Program-made: the position numbers and the translations under genes | Origin: Candidatus Nitrospira neomarina | GTDB taxonomy: Bacteria > Nitrospirota > Nitrospiria > Nitrospirales > UBA8639 | NCBI RefSeq assembly: GCF_032051675.1 | Contig: NZ_CP116968.1 | Coordinates: 186,001-250,000 of the forward strand | Length of the DNA stretch: 64,000 nt | Direction of reading: 5' to 3' | Shown: positions 26,224 to 34,194 of the stretch, one piece after another | Numbering within the stretch: the first letter of the stretch is position 1 | Layout of the letters: each line of letters opens with the position of its first letter | Notes under the pieces: model-generated | Told to the model about the DNA's origin: nothing | Seen by the model: only the letters and a program-made list of their open reading frames with translations | Database searches by the model: none

Positions 26224-27981
26224 ATGAACACTACACCTCATTGGGCACTGGCAGGTAAGACATACCTGGCATGGATAGTGTGTTTTTGTGTGTTGGTGGG
26301 GAGTGTCTTGGATGACGGGTTGGCGCAAGATACACCCATCTTTACCCACCGGGAAATCTTTCATCCCGTCTATGCCGAACATGGAATGGTCGTCAGTCAA
26401 GAGGCCATGGCAACCCGTGTGGGTGTGGACATATTAAAAGCCGGAGGGAATGCGATTGACGCCGCAGTCGCAGTGGGATTTGCGCTGGCTGTCACGCTTC
26501 CTCAGGCCGGGAATCTCGGGGGAGGCGGGTTTATGCTGATTTACGCAGCAGAGAAGCCTGTCGCGATGGCCCTCGACTACCGTGAAGTCGCTCCTGCTGC
26601 CTCATCGCCACAGATGTTTCTTGATGGAGAAGGCATGGTAGACCAGTCACGCCTTCGCTACAGCCATCAATCTGTCGGCGTTCCCGGCACGGTCGCGGGT
26701 TTGGTGGAAGCGATTGAAACATATGGTACCCTTTCTCTGCAGGCCGTGCTGGCTCCGGCAATTCAACTTGCCAGGGAGGGGATCATCGTCTCCGCTGATT
26801 TGGCGGCAGCGATGCACGAGCATGCGACACAGCTTTCTCGGTGGCCCTCCACTCGCCGCATTTTTTTTCAGCCGGATGGGACGATGTACCGGTCCGGGGA
26901 TCGGTTGATCCAGAACGATCTGGCGTGGTCGCTTCAACAAATTTCCGAGCAGGGGTCAGATGCATTTTATGACGGTCCAATCGCGGAGCGTGTGAGCGCC
27001 GAGATGCGTGCCCACGGAGGATTGATGACCAAAGAAGATTTGGGTCGCTACCGTGCGGTCTGGCGGCAACCGCTGAGGGGAACGTATCGCGGGTATGACA
27101 TTGTGTCGATGCCTCCGCCCAGTTCCGGGGGCGTTCATTTGATACAAATGCTGAACATCCTGGAACACGAACCACTCAAGATATTCGGCCACAATAGCGC
27201 CAGGACTATTCACTGGCTGGTTGAGAGTATGAAGCTGGCTTATGCAGACCGGAGCCAATGGCTGGGCGATCCTGAATTCGTCGAAGTGCCCGTGCAAGGT
27301 CTGATCTCCAAGGCCTATGCGAAACATTTACATACTTCCATTGATCCGCAGAAAGCTCGCCCTTCATCAAGTATTCGGTCCTCCAACCCTTTGCCTTACG
27401 AGGGGCGGGATACCACACACTTTTCGGTCATGGATAAAGAGGGTAATATCGTGTCGAGCACCTATACTATCAATTTCAGCTTTGGCAGCGGCATTGTGGC
27501 CGAGGGAACCGGAATTCTTTTGAACAATGAAATGGATGATTTTGTGGCGAAGCCGGGAACGCCCAATGTCTACGGCCTGATGGGTTCGGCGGCCAATGCG
27601 ATTGAACCCGGAAAGCGCCCTGTCTCCTCAATGACGCCGACCTTGGTTTTACACAATGAAAAACCCTTCCTGGCCACCGGAAGCCCCGGAGGAAGTCATA
27701 TCATCACCACGACCCTTCAACTTATTTTAAACGTCATTGATCATGACATGAACGTGGCCTCTGCCACCGCAGCGCCCCGTGTCCATCATCAATGGATGCC
27801 CGACGAAGTGCGAGTGGAACGCGGATTGAGTCCGGACACCCTGATCCTTCTTGAACAATGGGGTCACACCATTACGATCGGGGAAACCATGGGCGGGGCT
27901 CAAAGCATTCTGAAGGGGCCGCAGGGGCTCTATGGGGCATCCGATCCTCGCAAACCCGACTCTCTGGCCGCCGGGTATTAA
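26224..27981 (+). CDS. ggt: gamma-glutamyltransferase
   Basis: About 585 residues from ATG 26224 (AAGG eight bases upstream), with a signal-type hydrophobic stretch (TYLAWIVCFCVLVGSVL) that exports it to the periplasm. It is an N-terminal nucleophile hydrolase made as one chain and cleaved before the Thr in GRDTTHFSVMD (about residue 397), which becomes the catalytic N-terminus of the small subunit. Other family marks are GNAIDAAVAVGFAL, GNLGGGGFM, PPPSSGGVHL and GILLNNEMDDF. It breaks down glutathione and transfers gamma-glutamyl groups. Confidence 0.93.
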   Translation: MNTTPHWALAGKTYLAWIVCFCVLVGSVLDDGLAQDTPIFTHREIFHPVYAEHGMVVSQEAMATRVGVDILKAGGNAIDAAVAVGFALAVTLPQAGNLGGGGFMLIYAAEKPVAMALDYREVAPAASSPQMFLDGEGMVDQSRLRYSHQSVGVPGTVAGLVEAIETYGTLSLQAVLAPAIQLAREGIIVSADLAAAMHEHATQLSRWPSTRRIFFQPDGTMYRSGDRLIQNDLAWSLQQISEQGSDAFYDGPIAERVSAEMRAHGGLMTKEDLGRYRAVWRQPLRGTYRGYDIVSMPPPSSGGVHLIQMLNILEHEPLKIFGHNSARTIHWLVESMKLAYADRSQWLGDPEFVEVPVQGLISKAYAKHLHTSIDPQKARPSSSIRSSNPLPYEGRDTTHFSVMDKEGNIVSSTYTINFSFGSGIVAEGTGILLNNEMDDFVAKPGTPNVYGLMGSAANAIEPGKRPVSSMTPTLVLHNEKPFLATGSPGGSHIITTTLQLILNVIDHDMNVASATAAPRVHHQWMPDEVRVERGLSPDTLILLEQWGHTITIGETMGGAQSILKGPQGLYGASDPRKPDSLAAGY

Positions 27982-28047
27982 GCTGACAATGTCAATTTAG
28001 GGGGAGTACAGTATTTATCTCAATCACCCTCAACGCAGGAGGTGGGT

Positions 28048-28494
28048 ATGCTTGTACGTGAAGTGATGTCCACAGGAGTGTTGACGGCGTTTCCGACGGA
28101 CTCGGTTCGAACGGTTGTGATAAAAATGTTGAGTCGGCATTGCGGGGCGATCCCAGTCATTGATCAACAAGAGAATCTGGTCGGGTTGGTGGCTCTTCGA
28201 GACGTGATATTACCGCTTTTCCCGAATTTTGGTGACTATATCCATGACAATGTTCACAGCCGGGATTTCACCGAGATGGAGGAAGGATATCCGGAAGCCC
28301 TGAAAAAAAAGGTTGAAGAGGTGATGAGCCGGAATCCTATGACCGTCTCGCCCTCCATGCCGATTTTAGAGGCCGCTTCCTACATGGGCGTGAAGAATTT
28401 CAGGAGAATCCCCGTCGCGGAAAACGGCAAACTGATGGGAATGGTCAGCATCGGCGATATCAATCGTGGCCTGTTTTTCGAGCGAGGGTGTTAG
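28048..28494 (+). CDS. CBS-domain pair protein
   Basis: 148 residues from ATG 28048 with AGGAGG five bases upstream; the upstream in-frame GTG 28042 overlaps that site. Two CBS domains: the first around VREVMSTGVLTAFPTDSVRT and IPVIDQQENLVGLVALRDV, the second around VEEVMSRNPMTVSPSMPILE and RIPVAENGKLMGMVSIGDI. Tandem CBS modules bind adenosyl ligands such as AMP or ATP and act as energy sensors. The stop codon TAG lies within the left end of a palindromic element, so the natural C-terminus may have been changed by its insertion. Confidence 0.9.
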   Translation: MLVREVMSTGVLTAFPTDSVRTVVIKMLSRHCGAIPVIDQQENLVGLVALRDVILPLFPNFGDYIHDNVHSRDFTEMEEGYPEALKKKVEEVMSRNPMTVSPSMPILEAASYMGVKNFRRIPVAENGKLMGMVSIGDINRGLFFERGC

Positions 28495-28659
28495 GAGCCT
28501 TTCGGACTTAGGAAGAATCGGCTGCAACAGTGTCTCAGCTGTCCATATTTCACCGCTTTCTTGGCCCATAGTCACCACTATGGGCCTGCGAAATCGTCAA
28601 AATCTGGCCTCGCTCAGCCGCTGTTTCGCTTTCGATCCCCTAAGTCCGACAGACTCCTA
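28491..28659. mobile_element. MITE-like palindromic element (about 169 bp)
   Basis: Terminal inverted repeats of about 21 bp: 19 of 21 positions match between the left end (TAGGAGCCTTTCGGACTTAGG region at 28492) and the complement of the right end at 28637. A perfect 10-bp stem GGCCCATAGT with loop CACC lies at the centre (28563-28586). Inner arms also pair imperfectly. No coding potential. This is the build of a non-autonomous element moved by a transposase in trans. Confidence 0.65.
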
Positions 28660-28664
28660 GGGCT

Positions 28665-29669
28665 TTACAGCACATGTAAGACTCCCGCGCCCTGGATGGT
28701 TCCGGCCTTTAATTGTTGGAGTGCCAGATTGGCTTCCTCTAATTGGAAGGGAACCGTGTGGGTGTGAATGGGAATGGCAGCGGCAGCCTCTAACAGGTCC
28801 AATCCATCCTGGCGGGTGTTGGCAGTGACGCTTTGGAGTGTCCGCTCCTGAAACAGATCGAGTGTATAATCCAAGGATGGAATGGGGGTCATGTAGATGC
28901 CGGCCAAGGCGAGTGTGCCGCCTTTTTCCAATGCCCGAAGTGCCGGAGGCACCAGCTCACCCGCCGGGGCAAACATGATCGCTGAGTGAAGAGAGTTTGG
29001 TGGCATCTCTGAGGCCGTCCCGACCCACACCGCTCCCAGTTGACGAGCCAGGGTGCGATGTTCTTCCCGTAAGGAACAGACGTAGACTTCACAACCCCAA
29101 TGCCGGGCGATTTGAATTGTAATATGGGCGGAGCCACCGAATCCGTACAAGCCCAGTCGCTGTCCGGGTTTCACCTGACTGCGGCGTAAGGCACGAAAGC
29201 CGATGATGCCGGCACACAAGAGCGGGGCGGCCTCTTCGTCCGTAAACACGGATGGAATAGGGTAGGCGAATTGTTCAGAGACCAGTGCGTATTCGGCATA
29301 CCCACCGTGGACGTGATAACCGGTGAAGGTGGCCTGTGCGCACAGATTTTCCCGCCCTGCCTTGCAGAATTCACAGGCCCCGCAGGTTCCCTGGAGCCAA
29401 GCGATTCCTACTCGATCACCTTCTTTGATCTGTTTGACTCCTTGTCCCACTCGATCCACGATACCGACGGTTTCATGTCCAGGGACAATGGGACGCATAG
29501 ACGGGGGCAGTTCGCCTTCGATGACGTGCAGATCAGTGCGGCACACTCCGCAGACATGAACCTTGACGCGAACTTGTCCGGGACCCGGCGCAGGTTTGGG
29601 GATATCGCGAGCCCGTAAAGGACCCGTCGCGACATCGGCGTCCTGTTCGAGGATCATGGCATTCATCAT
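28665..29669 (-). CDS. zinc-dependent alcohol dehydrogenase
   Basis: 334 residues; AGGAGT precedes ATG 29669 and a second Met. It is a medium-chain dehydrogenase: the catalytic zinc site begins with VCGVCRTDLHV and GHETVG, and the structural zinc loop has four cysteines (TCGACEFCKAGRENLC). The Rossmann part begins LGLYGFGGSAHITIQIA. Alcohols are oxidised with NAD(P) to aldehydes, in the propanol-preferring or AdhP-like group; the zinc-binding alcohol dehydrogenase family name is safer than a substrate. It stands alone beside the MITE-like element. Confidence 0.88.
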   Translation of the reverse strand: MMNAMILEQDADVATGPLRARDIPKPAPGPGQVRVKVHVCGVCRTDLHVIEGELPPSMRPIVPGHETVGIVDRVGQGVKQIKEGDRVGIAWLQGTCGACEFCKAGRENLCAQATFTGYHVHGGYAEYALVSEQFAYPIPSVFTDEEAAPLLCAGIIGFRALRRSQVKPGQRLGLYGFGGSAHITIQIARHWGCEVYVCSLREEHRTLARQLGAVWVGTASEMPPNSLHSAIMFAPAGELVPPALRALEKGGTLALAGIYMTPIPSLDYTLDLFQERTLQSVTANTRQDGLDLLEAAAAIPIHTHTVPFQLEEANLALQQLKAGTIQGAGVLHVL

Positions 29670-30182
29670 GCACTCCTATGCGGTGAAAATGTAGATTGTC
29701 CCATTCAGGCATTGGACGAACTGGTGATGATAATCTATCCAGAATTGTCATTCTGAGCCAGCGGCGAAGAATCTGTGCCCAGATGAAGCCGCCGCATCAG
29801 AATACAAAGTCGTCTTTGTGGATCGAGTTCTGCATTCCTTTTCCTTCTCGTCATGCCCCACTTTCGTGATCGGGAATTCATCTTGACCCTAGCTCCGAGA
29901 GATCACGGCCAAGGACCCGGTGATGACGGCAGAGTTGTTGTTCTGAGCAAGTGGCGGAGAATCTGTGCCCGGGTAGAGCCACGATATCATAAAACACAAT
30001 CCGGTCCGAGTTTTACCTCACTCGTGTTTGTGTTAGATGTGATCGCACTGTTTCGAGAAATCATTGGACAACTGTGTCGTTAAATTGATACGTACTTCGG
30101 GCATCATCGAGTCGGTTCTGTCTACCAGGGCCTCATCATATCGTATCCGTCGAGACAGGTGAAGGGCAGTTAAGAACACAGC
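29670..30182. other. 513-base intergenic region with diverged direct repeat
   Basis: Two similar segments (29745-29811 and 29934-30000) both contain TTCTGAGC, GCGGaGAATCTGTGCCC-type sequence and GAGCC or AAGCC. They look like two diverged copies of one short unit. No gene is evident. MtgA starts just after. Confidence 0.45.
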
Positions 30183-30965
30183 ATGAAGCGATCAAGGTCG
30201 AAAGCCACAAAAACCCGTCGCCCAAAACCTCTCTGGAATATCGGTTCGCAGAGAAAGCCTCGTGTTCGGCGATTCCGGTGGATTCGTATCATTCCATTTA
30301 AAGCGATATTTATTATTCTCGGCCTTTATGTGTTATTTGAGATTCTCACCTTTCCGTTTCTCTCGATCGCCCGGTTGCCCACGGAAAATCCCACAGAGTC
30401 CGCGTTGATGCGGCAACGCATCGACGAAGCACATGCTCAAGGCACCACGCTGAAAATCGATTACCGATGGACGCCGCTCTCAAGCATTCCGCGTCACGTT
30501 CGTATGGCCATTCTGGTATCCGAGGATGGAGCATTTTATTCTCATACCGGCGTGGATTGGCATGAGGTCCTGGAATCTATTGAAACCAATTTGGAGAAAG
30601 GACGGATTGTTCGGGGGGGCTCAACCATAACCCAGCAATTGGCCAAGAACTTATACCTCTCGACCTCCAGGGATCCGATTCGCAAAGGTAAAGAACTTCT
30701 CATTACCTGGATATTGGAATCGACCTTGAGTAAAAAACGTATCCTTGAACTCTACCTCAATATCATTGAATGGGGACCAGGCGTGTTTGGCATTGAAGCC
30801 GCTGCTCAACGCTATTTCCATAAACCGGCCTCGCGGCTTTCTATGGATGAGGGCGCCCGCCTGGCAGCGGTTATTCCCAGCCCCCTTCGGCACCAACCCA
30901 CGGAGACCACATCATACGTGGAAAAGAAAAAAGAACTCATCCTCCGTCGTATGTCAGTGCGATAA
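30183..30965 (+). CDS. mtgA: monofunctional peptidoglycan glycosyltransferase MtgA
   Basis: 260 residues: a basic N-terminus, one membrane helix at about 38-58 (IPFKAIFIILGLYVLFEIL), then a family 51 glycosyltransferase domain. Catalytic motif 1 is VSEDGAFYSHTGVDW (Glu of EDxxF), motif 2 GGSTITQQLAKNLYLS, and motif 4 SKKRILELYLNIIEWG. It polymerises lipid II into glycan strands at the outer face of the inner membrane and has no transpeptidase domain. No clear ribosome site precedes ATG 30183. Diverged copies of its 3' end occur at 31684 and 49418, both beside toxin-antitoxin loci. Confidence 0.93.
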   Translation: MKRSRSKATKTRRPKPLWNIGSQRKPRVRRFRWIRIIPFKAIFIILGLYVLFEILTFPFLSIARLPTENPTESALMRQRIDEAHAQGTTLKIDYRWTPLSSIPRHVRMAILVSEDGAFYSHTGVDWHEVLESIETNLEKGRIVRGGSTITQQLAKNLYLSTSRDPIRKGKELLITWILESTLSKKRILELYLNIIEWGPGVFGIEAAAQRYFHKPASRLSMDEGARLAAVIPSPLRHQPTETTSYVEKKKELILRRMSVR

Positions 30966-31027
30966 CTAGACAAGAATTTTCGAAACGACCGTGGGGAAGG
31001 CACGCCATGGACTCTGACGGCGGATTT

Positions 31028-31282
31028 TTAGTAGTGGAAGCGCAACTGGGCGATTAAGAGTGCGTCTCCCTCTATTCGATAGACCATGCGATGCTCATCA
31101 GTTATGCGGCGGGACCAGAATCCTGAAAGTGCATGCTTCAATGGTTCGGGTTTACCTATACCTGTGAAGGGATCGCGTTGTGTCTCCCGTATTAATTTGT
31201 TGATTCGTTCGACCATGCGTTTGTCCTGCTTCTGCCAATAGAGATAGTCTTCCCATCCTTCGTCAGCAAATATCAGCTTCAC
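31028..31282 (-). CDS. yoeB: YoeB-type toxin (mRNA interferase)
   Basis: 84 residues, the same length as E. coli YoeB, with all catalytic residues at the expected positions: Glu46 in KPEPLKH, Arg65 in ITDEHRMVY and His83-Tyr84 at the end (RFHY). YoeB binds the ribosome and cleaves mRNA in the A-site. The gene overlaps the antitoxin by 4 bases (ATGA), as is normal for this pair. Nothing is missing, so it is likely functional, in contrast to the decayed toxin genes at 48-49 kb. Confidence 0.93.
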   Translation of the reverse strand: MKLIFADEGWEDYLYWQKQDKRMVERINKLIRETQRDPFTGIGKPEPLKHALSGFWSRRITDEHRMVYRIEGDALLIAQLRFHY

Positions 31283-31530
31283 TTGGCCAACTTCCGCTCA
31301 ACGCCCTTGCCGGCGTTCAATTGGGCGGCGGCCGAAAGGAGGCGTTTGGCGTTGGCGGGCGTACGCAAGAGATAGGCGGTTTCCTCTAACGCCTTATAAT
31401 CTTCGAGCGAAAGCATCACGACAGACTGCTCTCCGTTGCGGGTGATGATCAAAGGTTCATGGTCGTTGCACACTCGGTCCATGGCACTGGCCAGGTTTGC
31501 ACGAATAGTAGTATACGTCACGGCATCCAT
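31279..31530 (-). CDS. yefM: YefM-type antitoxin (Phd/YefM family)
   Basis: 83 residues from ATG 31530, preceded by GGAGG. The DNA-binding N-terminal half starts VTYTTIRANLASAMDRVCND and has EPLIITRNGEQSVVMLSLEDY, the Phd/YefM signature. The C-terminal part binds and neutralises YoeB. An inverted TGTACA repeat lies just upstream (31549-31566), so autorepression by the YefM-YoeB complex is expected. Confidence 0.92.
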   Translation of the reverse strand: MDAVTYTTIRANLASAMDRVCNDHEPLIITRNGEQSVVMLSLEDYKALEETAYLLRTPANAKRLLSAAAQLNAGKGVERKLAK

Positions 31531-31548
31531 AGTTATGTTCCTCCAATA

Positions 31549-31566
31549 TGTACAGGTAACTGTACA
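31549..31566 (-). promoter_or_regulatory. yefM-yoeB operator
   Basis: A perfect palindrome TGTACAG-GTAA-CTGTACA directly before the antitoxin's ribosome site. Its two TGTACA cores are 12 bases apart centre to centre, the geometry reported for the E. coli YefM-YoeB operator. Confidence 0.7.
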
Positions 31567-31683
31567 GTCAGATGAAAAGTTTGTCTAGAGTGACAATTCG
31601 GTTGGTCTATCGGGAAGACTTTTAAGTCCCTGAGTATAATCAAGGCGACTTCATAAAAACTTTCGTTTTCTCTCCCTGTTTTG

Positions 31684-31803
31684 CTGGCTCGGCTTTCTAT
31701 GTATGAGTGCGCTCGCATAGCATGGGTGATTCACAGTCCGCTTCGGCACCTACCGAAACCACGCCATATGTGGAAATGAAAAAAGAGCTGATCGTATGGA
31801 GGA
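31684..31803 (+). pseudogene. remnant of an mtgA 3' end
   Basis: In frame, codons 31690-31746 read RLSMYECARIAWVIHSPLRH, matching RLSMDEGARLAAVIPSPLRH of MtgA at 12 or more aligned positions. After a small deletion the next frame reads TETTPYVEMKKELI, matching TETTSYVEKKKELI. A frameshift and the missing remainder make it non-coding. It lies on the far side of the yefM-yoeB pair, so that pair sits between the intact mtgA 3' end and this remnant. Confidence 0.75.
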
Positions 31804-31949
31804 ACTTCATTATGTCTAGCGGGTTAAAGGCACGTCCAAGGAGTAGAACGGGTGCTATCCTTTCCCACACAGGACAGACCAGGAAAAGATTATTCATACC
31901 GTCCCAGACCTTACTCTGGCTCTCCGTTCGATCGTCAACGATATGGGGT

Positions 31950-33683
31950 CTATGGTGTCGTAAATTGCGTAATTTTACAGCTTGGTGAATCGGGTAGAAA
32001 GGGCATTCCTGGACGGAACTGCTCGGCGCATTGCTTGATTGCCAGTGCAGCATCAGCAGTCCCTTGGTCAAAGGTGATCTGCCCGGGCGTCATCCAGATC
32101 GGCGATGTGGCGGAGTGTGGATGCTTATTATCCTGTGAACGGGCTGTGGCCTTGATACCTAAATCAAGCGCCGTGCCATTGTTCCCGACGATGCCGGTGT
32201 TACTCACGTTGTTGACCCCCATGCGATGACAGCCGTTGCATTGATTGTCGCTGACCTCGACCTTATAGGCTTTCCACGAGGCGAAATCAGCGCCGACAAA
32301 GGAATAGGGCTCGGGGTCGCTGTTGAAGGTGATATCACCCGTACCGGGCAGCTGGTTAGGGCCTGATATCTGGGCGAGATACGGGGATCGGATGATTGGC
32401 CCATTGTCATGGCAACTGACACAGGGGAATTTGCTGTTGACAATTTGTGAGGGTGTCATCCAGAAAGCTGGATTGCCCACCCCCTTGGAAGGCGCCTTGA
32501 CCTTCCCATCATGGCTCAAGTGAAAGCCTTCTTCCAGTGCCCCCTGATAGAAACACGTTTTGCCATTGACTTTATTGTGCTGGATGATTGCCACGTCGCC
32601 ATACTGCCCTTGGGATAGGCCCATCTTTCGAGCATGCGCCACCACATAGGCGTCTGGCGTATTGATCAGCACCCGAAAACGGCTCCCACGATCGCATTTT
32701 CCGTTTAGCACGTTCGGACGATCACAGGTTCCGTCTGGATAGGTCGCGGTAGCCGGAGTGAGATGATCGGTTGGAACCGTTGTCCCCAAAGGGCTATCGA
32801 CATCAAAATCGGGAACAGACACGCCGATGGCCTGATCGCATTCCCTGGCAAAGGCTGCAAGGACATCCGTTCCTCCCGGTGTGGTTAGGAGGCCTGGCCA
32901 ATTCCCGGCAACAGGCGCAGGATAGCCGAATCCTCCCCCACTTTGATCGTCGGCACGATCAGCCACAACGTCATACCGCATATACTGATTGCCCTTAAAG
33001 AAATAGACAACCGACTTCCCCTCGATCTCCGTAGGCCAGGCCACCGCACCGTCGATTCCACCTGGAAACTTGAAATTTGGCCAATTGCCCGCAATGGGCT
33101 TCGGGTAGCCCGGGTCAGCCCGATGTCTCTTCACATCAAAGCGGATGTACTGATCATCCCGGAAAAAGTACGCGACGGTCCTGCCGCTTCTCGGGACAGG
33201 CCAAACCACAACGGCATCCACCCGATCTGTCCAGATCCCAGGCCACTTCAATGAGATCGGCTGAGGGTAGGCCCGGCCGGCGCCATCCGCCGCATCAGCC
33301 CGATCAGCATCCACGTCATACCTCATGAACTGATGGCCTTTGAAGAAGTAGGCGACCGTCTTGATTTCTGCTCCCCCCGGAGGCGGCGCAGGCCAGAAGA
33401 CTGCCGCGTCCATGTTCTCCTCAAAAAGTCCAGGCCAGATGTTCCGGATGGGGCGAGGGTACGCATTGCCACTGCCATCGTCACTGTCCGCCCTGTCTTG
33501 GGCGATGTCGTATCGGGCATATTCACTTCCCTGGAAGAAATAGACCTTGCCGTTATTCCAGACCACCGGCACCAGTTTTCCTGAACCGGTCAACTGAGCC
33601 CAAACGTCCACTGTCCCACAGAAACTCACCGCGATGAGCATTCCGCAGAGCGTTGACAGGAAAATTTCACGAGACATTCTCAT
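31950..33683 (-). CDS. secreted hemopexin-repeat protein with two heme c motifs
   Basis: 577 residues with signal peptide (MLIAVSFCGTVDVWAQ). Residues about 35-290 hold four hemopexin-like blades, each with YFFxGxxYxRYD and a later P-x-P-I...WPGL: VYFFQGSEYARYD, AYFFKGHQFMRYD, AYFFRDDQYIRFD and VYFFKGNQYMRYD. The C-terminal half is different and carries two CxxCH sites, FPCVSCHDNGP and NQCNGCHRMGV, so a di-heme cytochrome c is likely. Export to the periplasm fits heme attachment. Hemopexin propellers bind ligands or matrix and are uncommon next to c-type heme in one chain. AAAGGGAT precedes ATG 33683. Confidence 0.82.
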   Translation of the reverse strand: MRMSREIFLSTLCGMLIAVSFCGTVDVWAQLTGSGKLVPVVWNNGKVYFFQGSEYARYDIAQDRADSDDGSGNAYPRPIRNIWPGLFEENMDAAVFWPAPPPGGAEIKTVAYFFKGHQFMRYDVDADRADAADGAGRAYPQPISLKWPGIWTDRVDAVVVWPVPRSGRTVAYFFRDDQYIRFDVKRHRADPGYPKPIAGNWPNFKFPGGIDGAVAWPTEIEGKSVVYFFKGNQYMRYDVVADRADDQSGGGFGYPAPVAGNWPGLLTTPGGTDVLAAFARECDQAIGVSVPDFDVDSPLGTTVPTDHLTPATATYPDGTCDRPNVLNGKCDRGSRFRVLINTPDAYVVAHARKMGLSQGQYGDVAIIQHNKVNGKTCFYQGALEEGFHLSHDGKVKAPSKGVGNPAFWMTPSQIVNSKFPCVSCHDNGPIIRSPYLAQISGPNQLPGTGDITFNSDPEPYSFVGADFASWKAYKVEVSDNQCNGCHRMGVNNVSNTGIVGNNGTALDLGIKATARSQDNKHPHSATSPIWMTPGQITFDQGTADAALAIKQCAEQFRPGMPFLPDSPSCKITQFTTP

Positions 33684-34194
33684 AGCGTGATCCCTTTCTG
33701 ACCTTACTTATCCATTGCGCACATTCCGCTCATTTCCTCATTCCCAAACATGCTCTGTGTTGCTCGAATAAGCAAAACCCATTCCCCTCAAAACGGGTGT
33801 GCGAGAGAGACTCTTCCGGTATCTGATTGATAGCTCCTACTGCCACCAGACTTCACATCCTTGCTGATACGTCTGCTCTCAATTCCACATGCGTTGCGCG
33901 TATCAATGACGATACACGTCGTATCGAATCAGATACCTATTCACTTATGGGCGACCGCCCTTGAATTTCAAAAATCCTTGCGCCCAAATTTCTGTTACTC
34001 ATGTGAGTTTTATTTACCCTTAGAATTTAGGGGAGGCCGGAGGGAAAAGGAGGGGTCAGATTCCGTTTTTGTCGGTCTGGGGGGAAGTCTGTTTTTGAGA
34101 GTTTGGTGCAGGATAAGGTGGGCGGAAGAAAGATTAATCAGATTTATCAGAGTTAGCGCGGAGGTTCACGAGTCGTGAGCCTATCTATGGGTAT
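33684..34194. other. 511-base intergenic region with inverted repeat
   Basis: GGTATCTGATT at 33818-33828 and its exact complement at 33927-33937 enclose about 100 bases in which further GTATC/GATAC boxes alternate (33898-33936). No gene seen. It may be the control region of the hemopexin-cytochrome gene. Confidence 0.5.

Noticed and set aside
31811-31987. Plus-strand 58-codon frame with GGAGG upstream
   Set aside because: The GGAGG arises within the mtgA relic and the frame runs into the opposite-strand hemopexin gene; product is Arg/Ser-rich and random in appearance.
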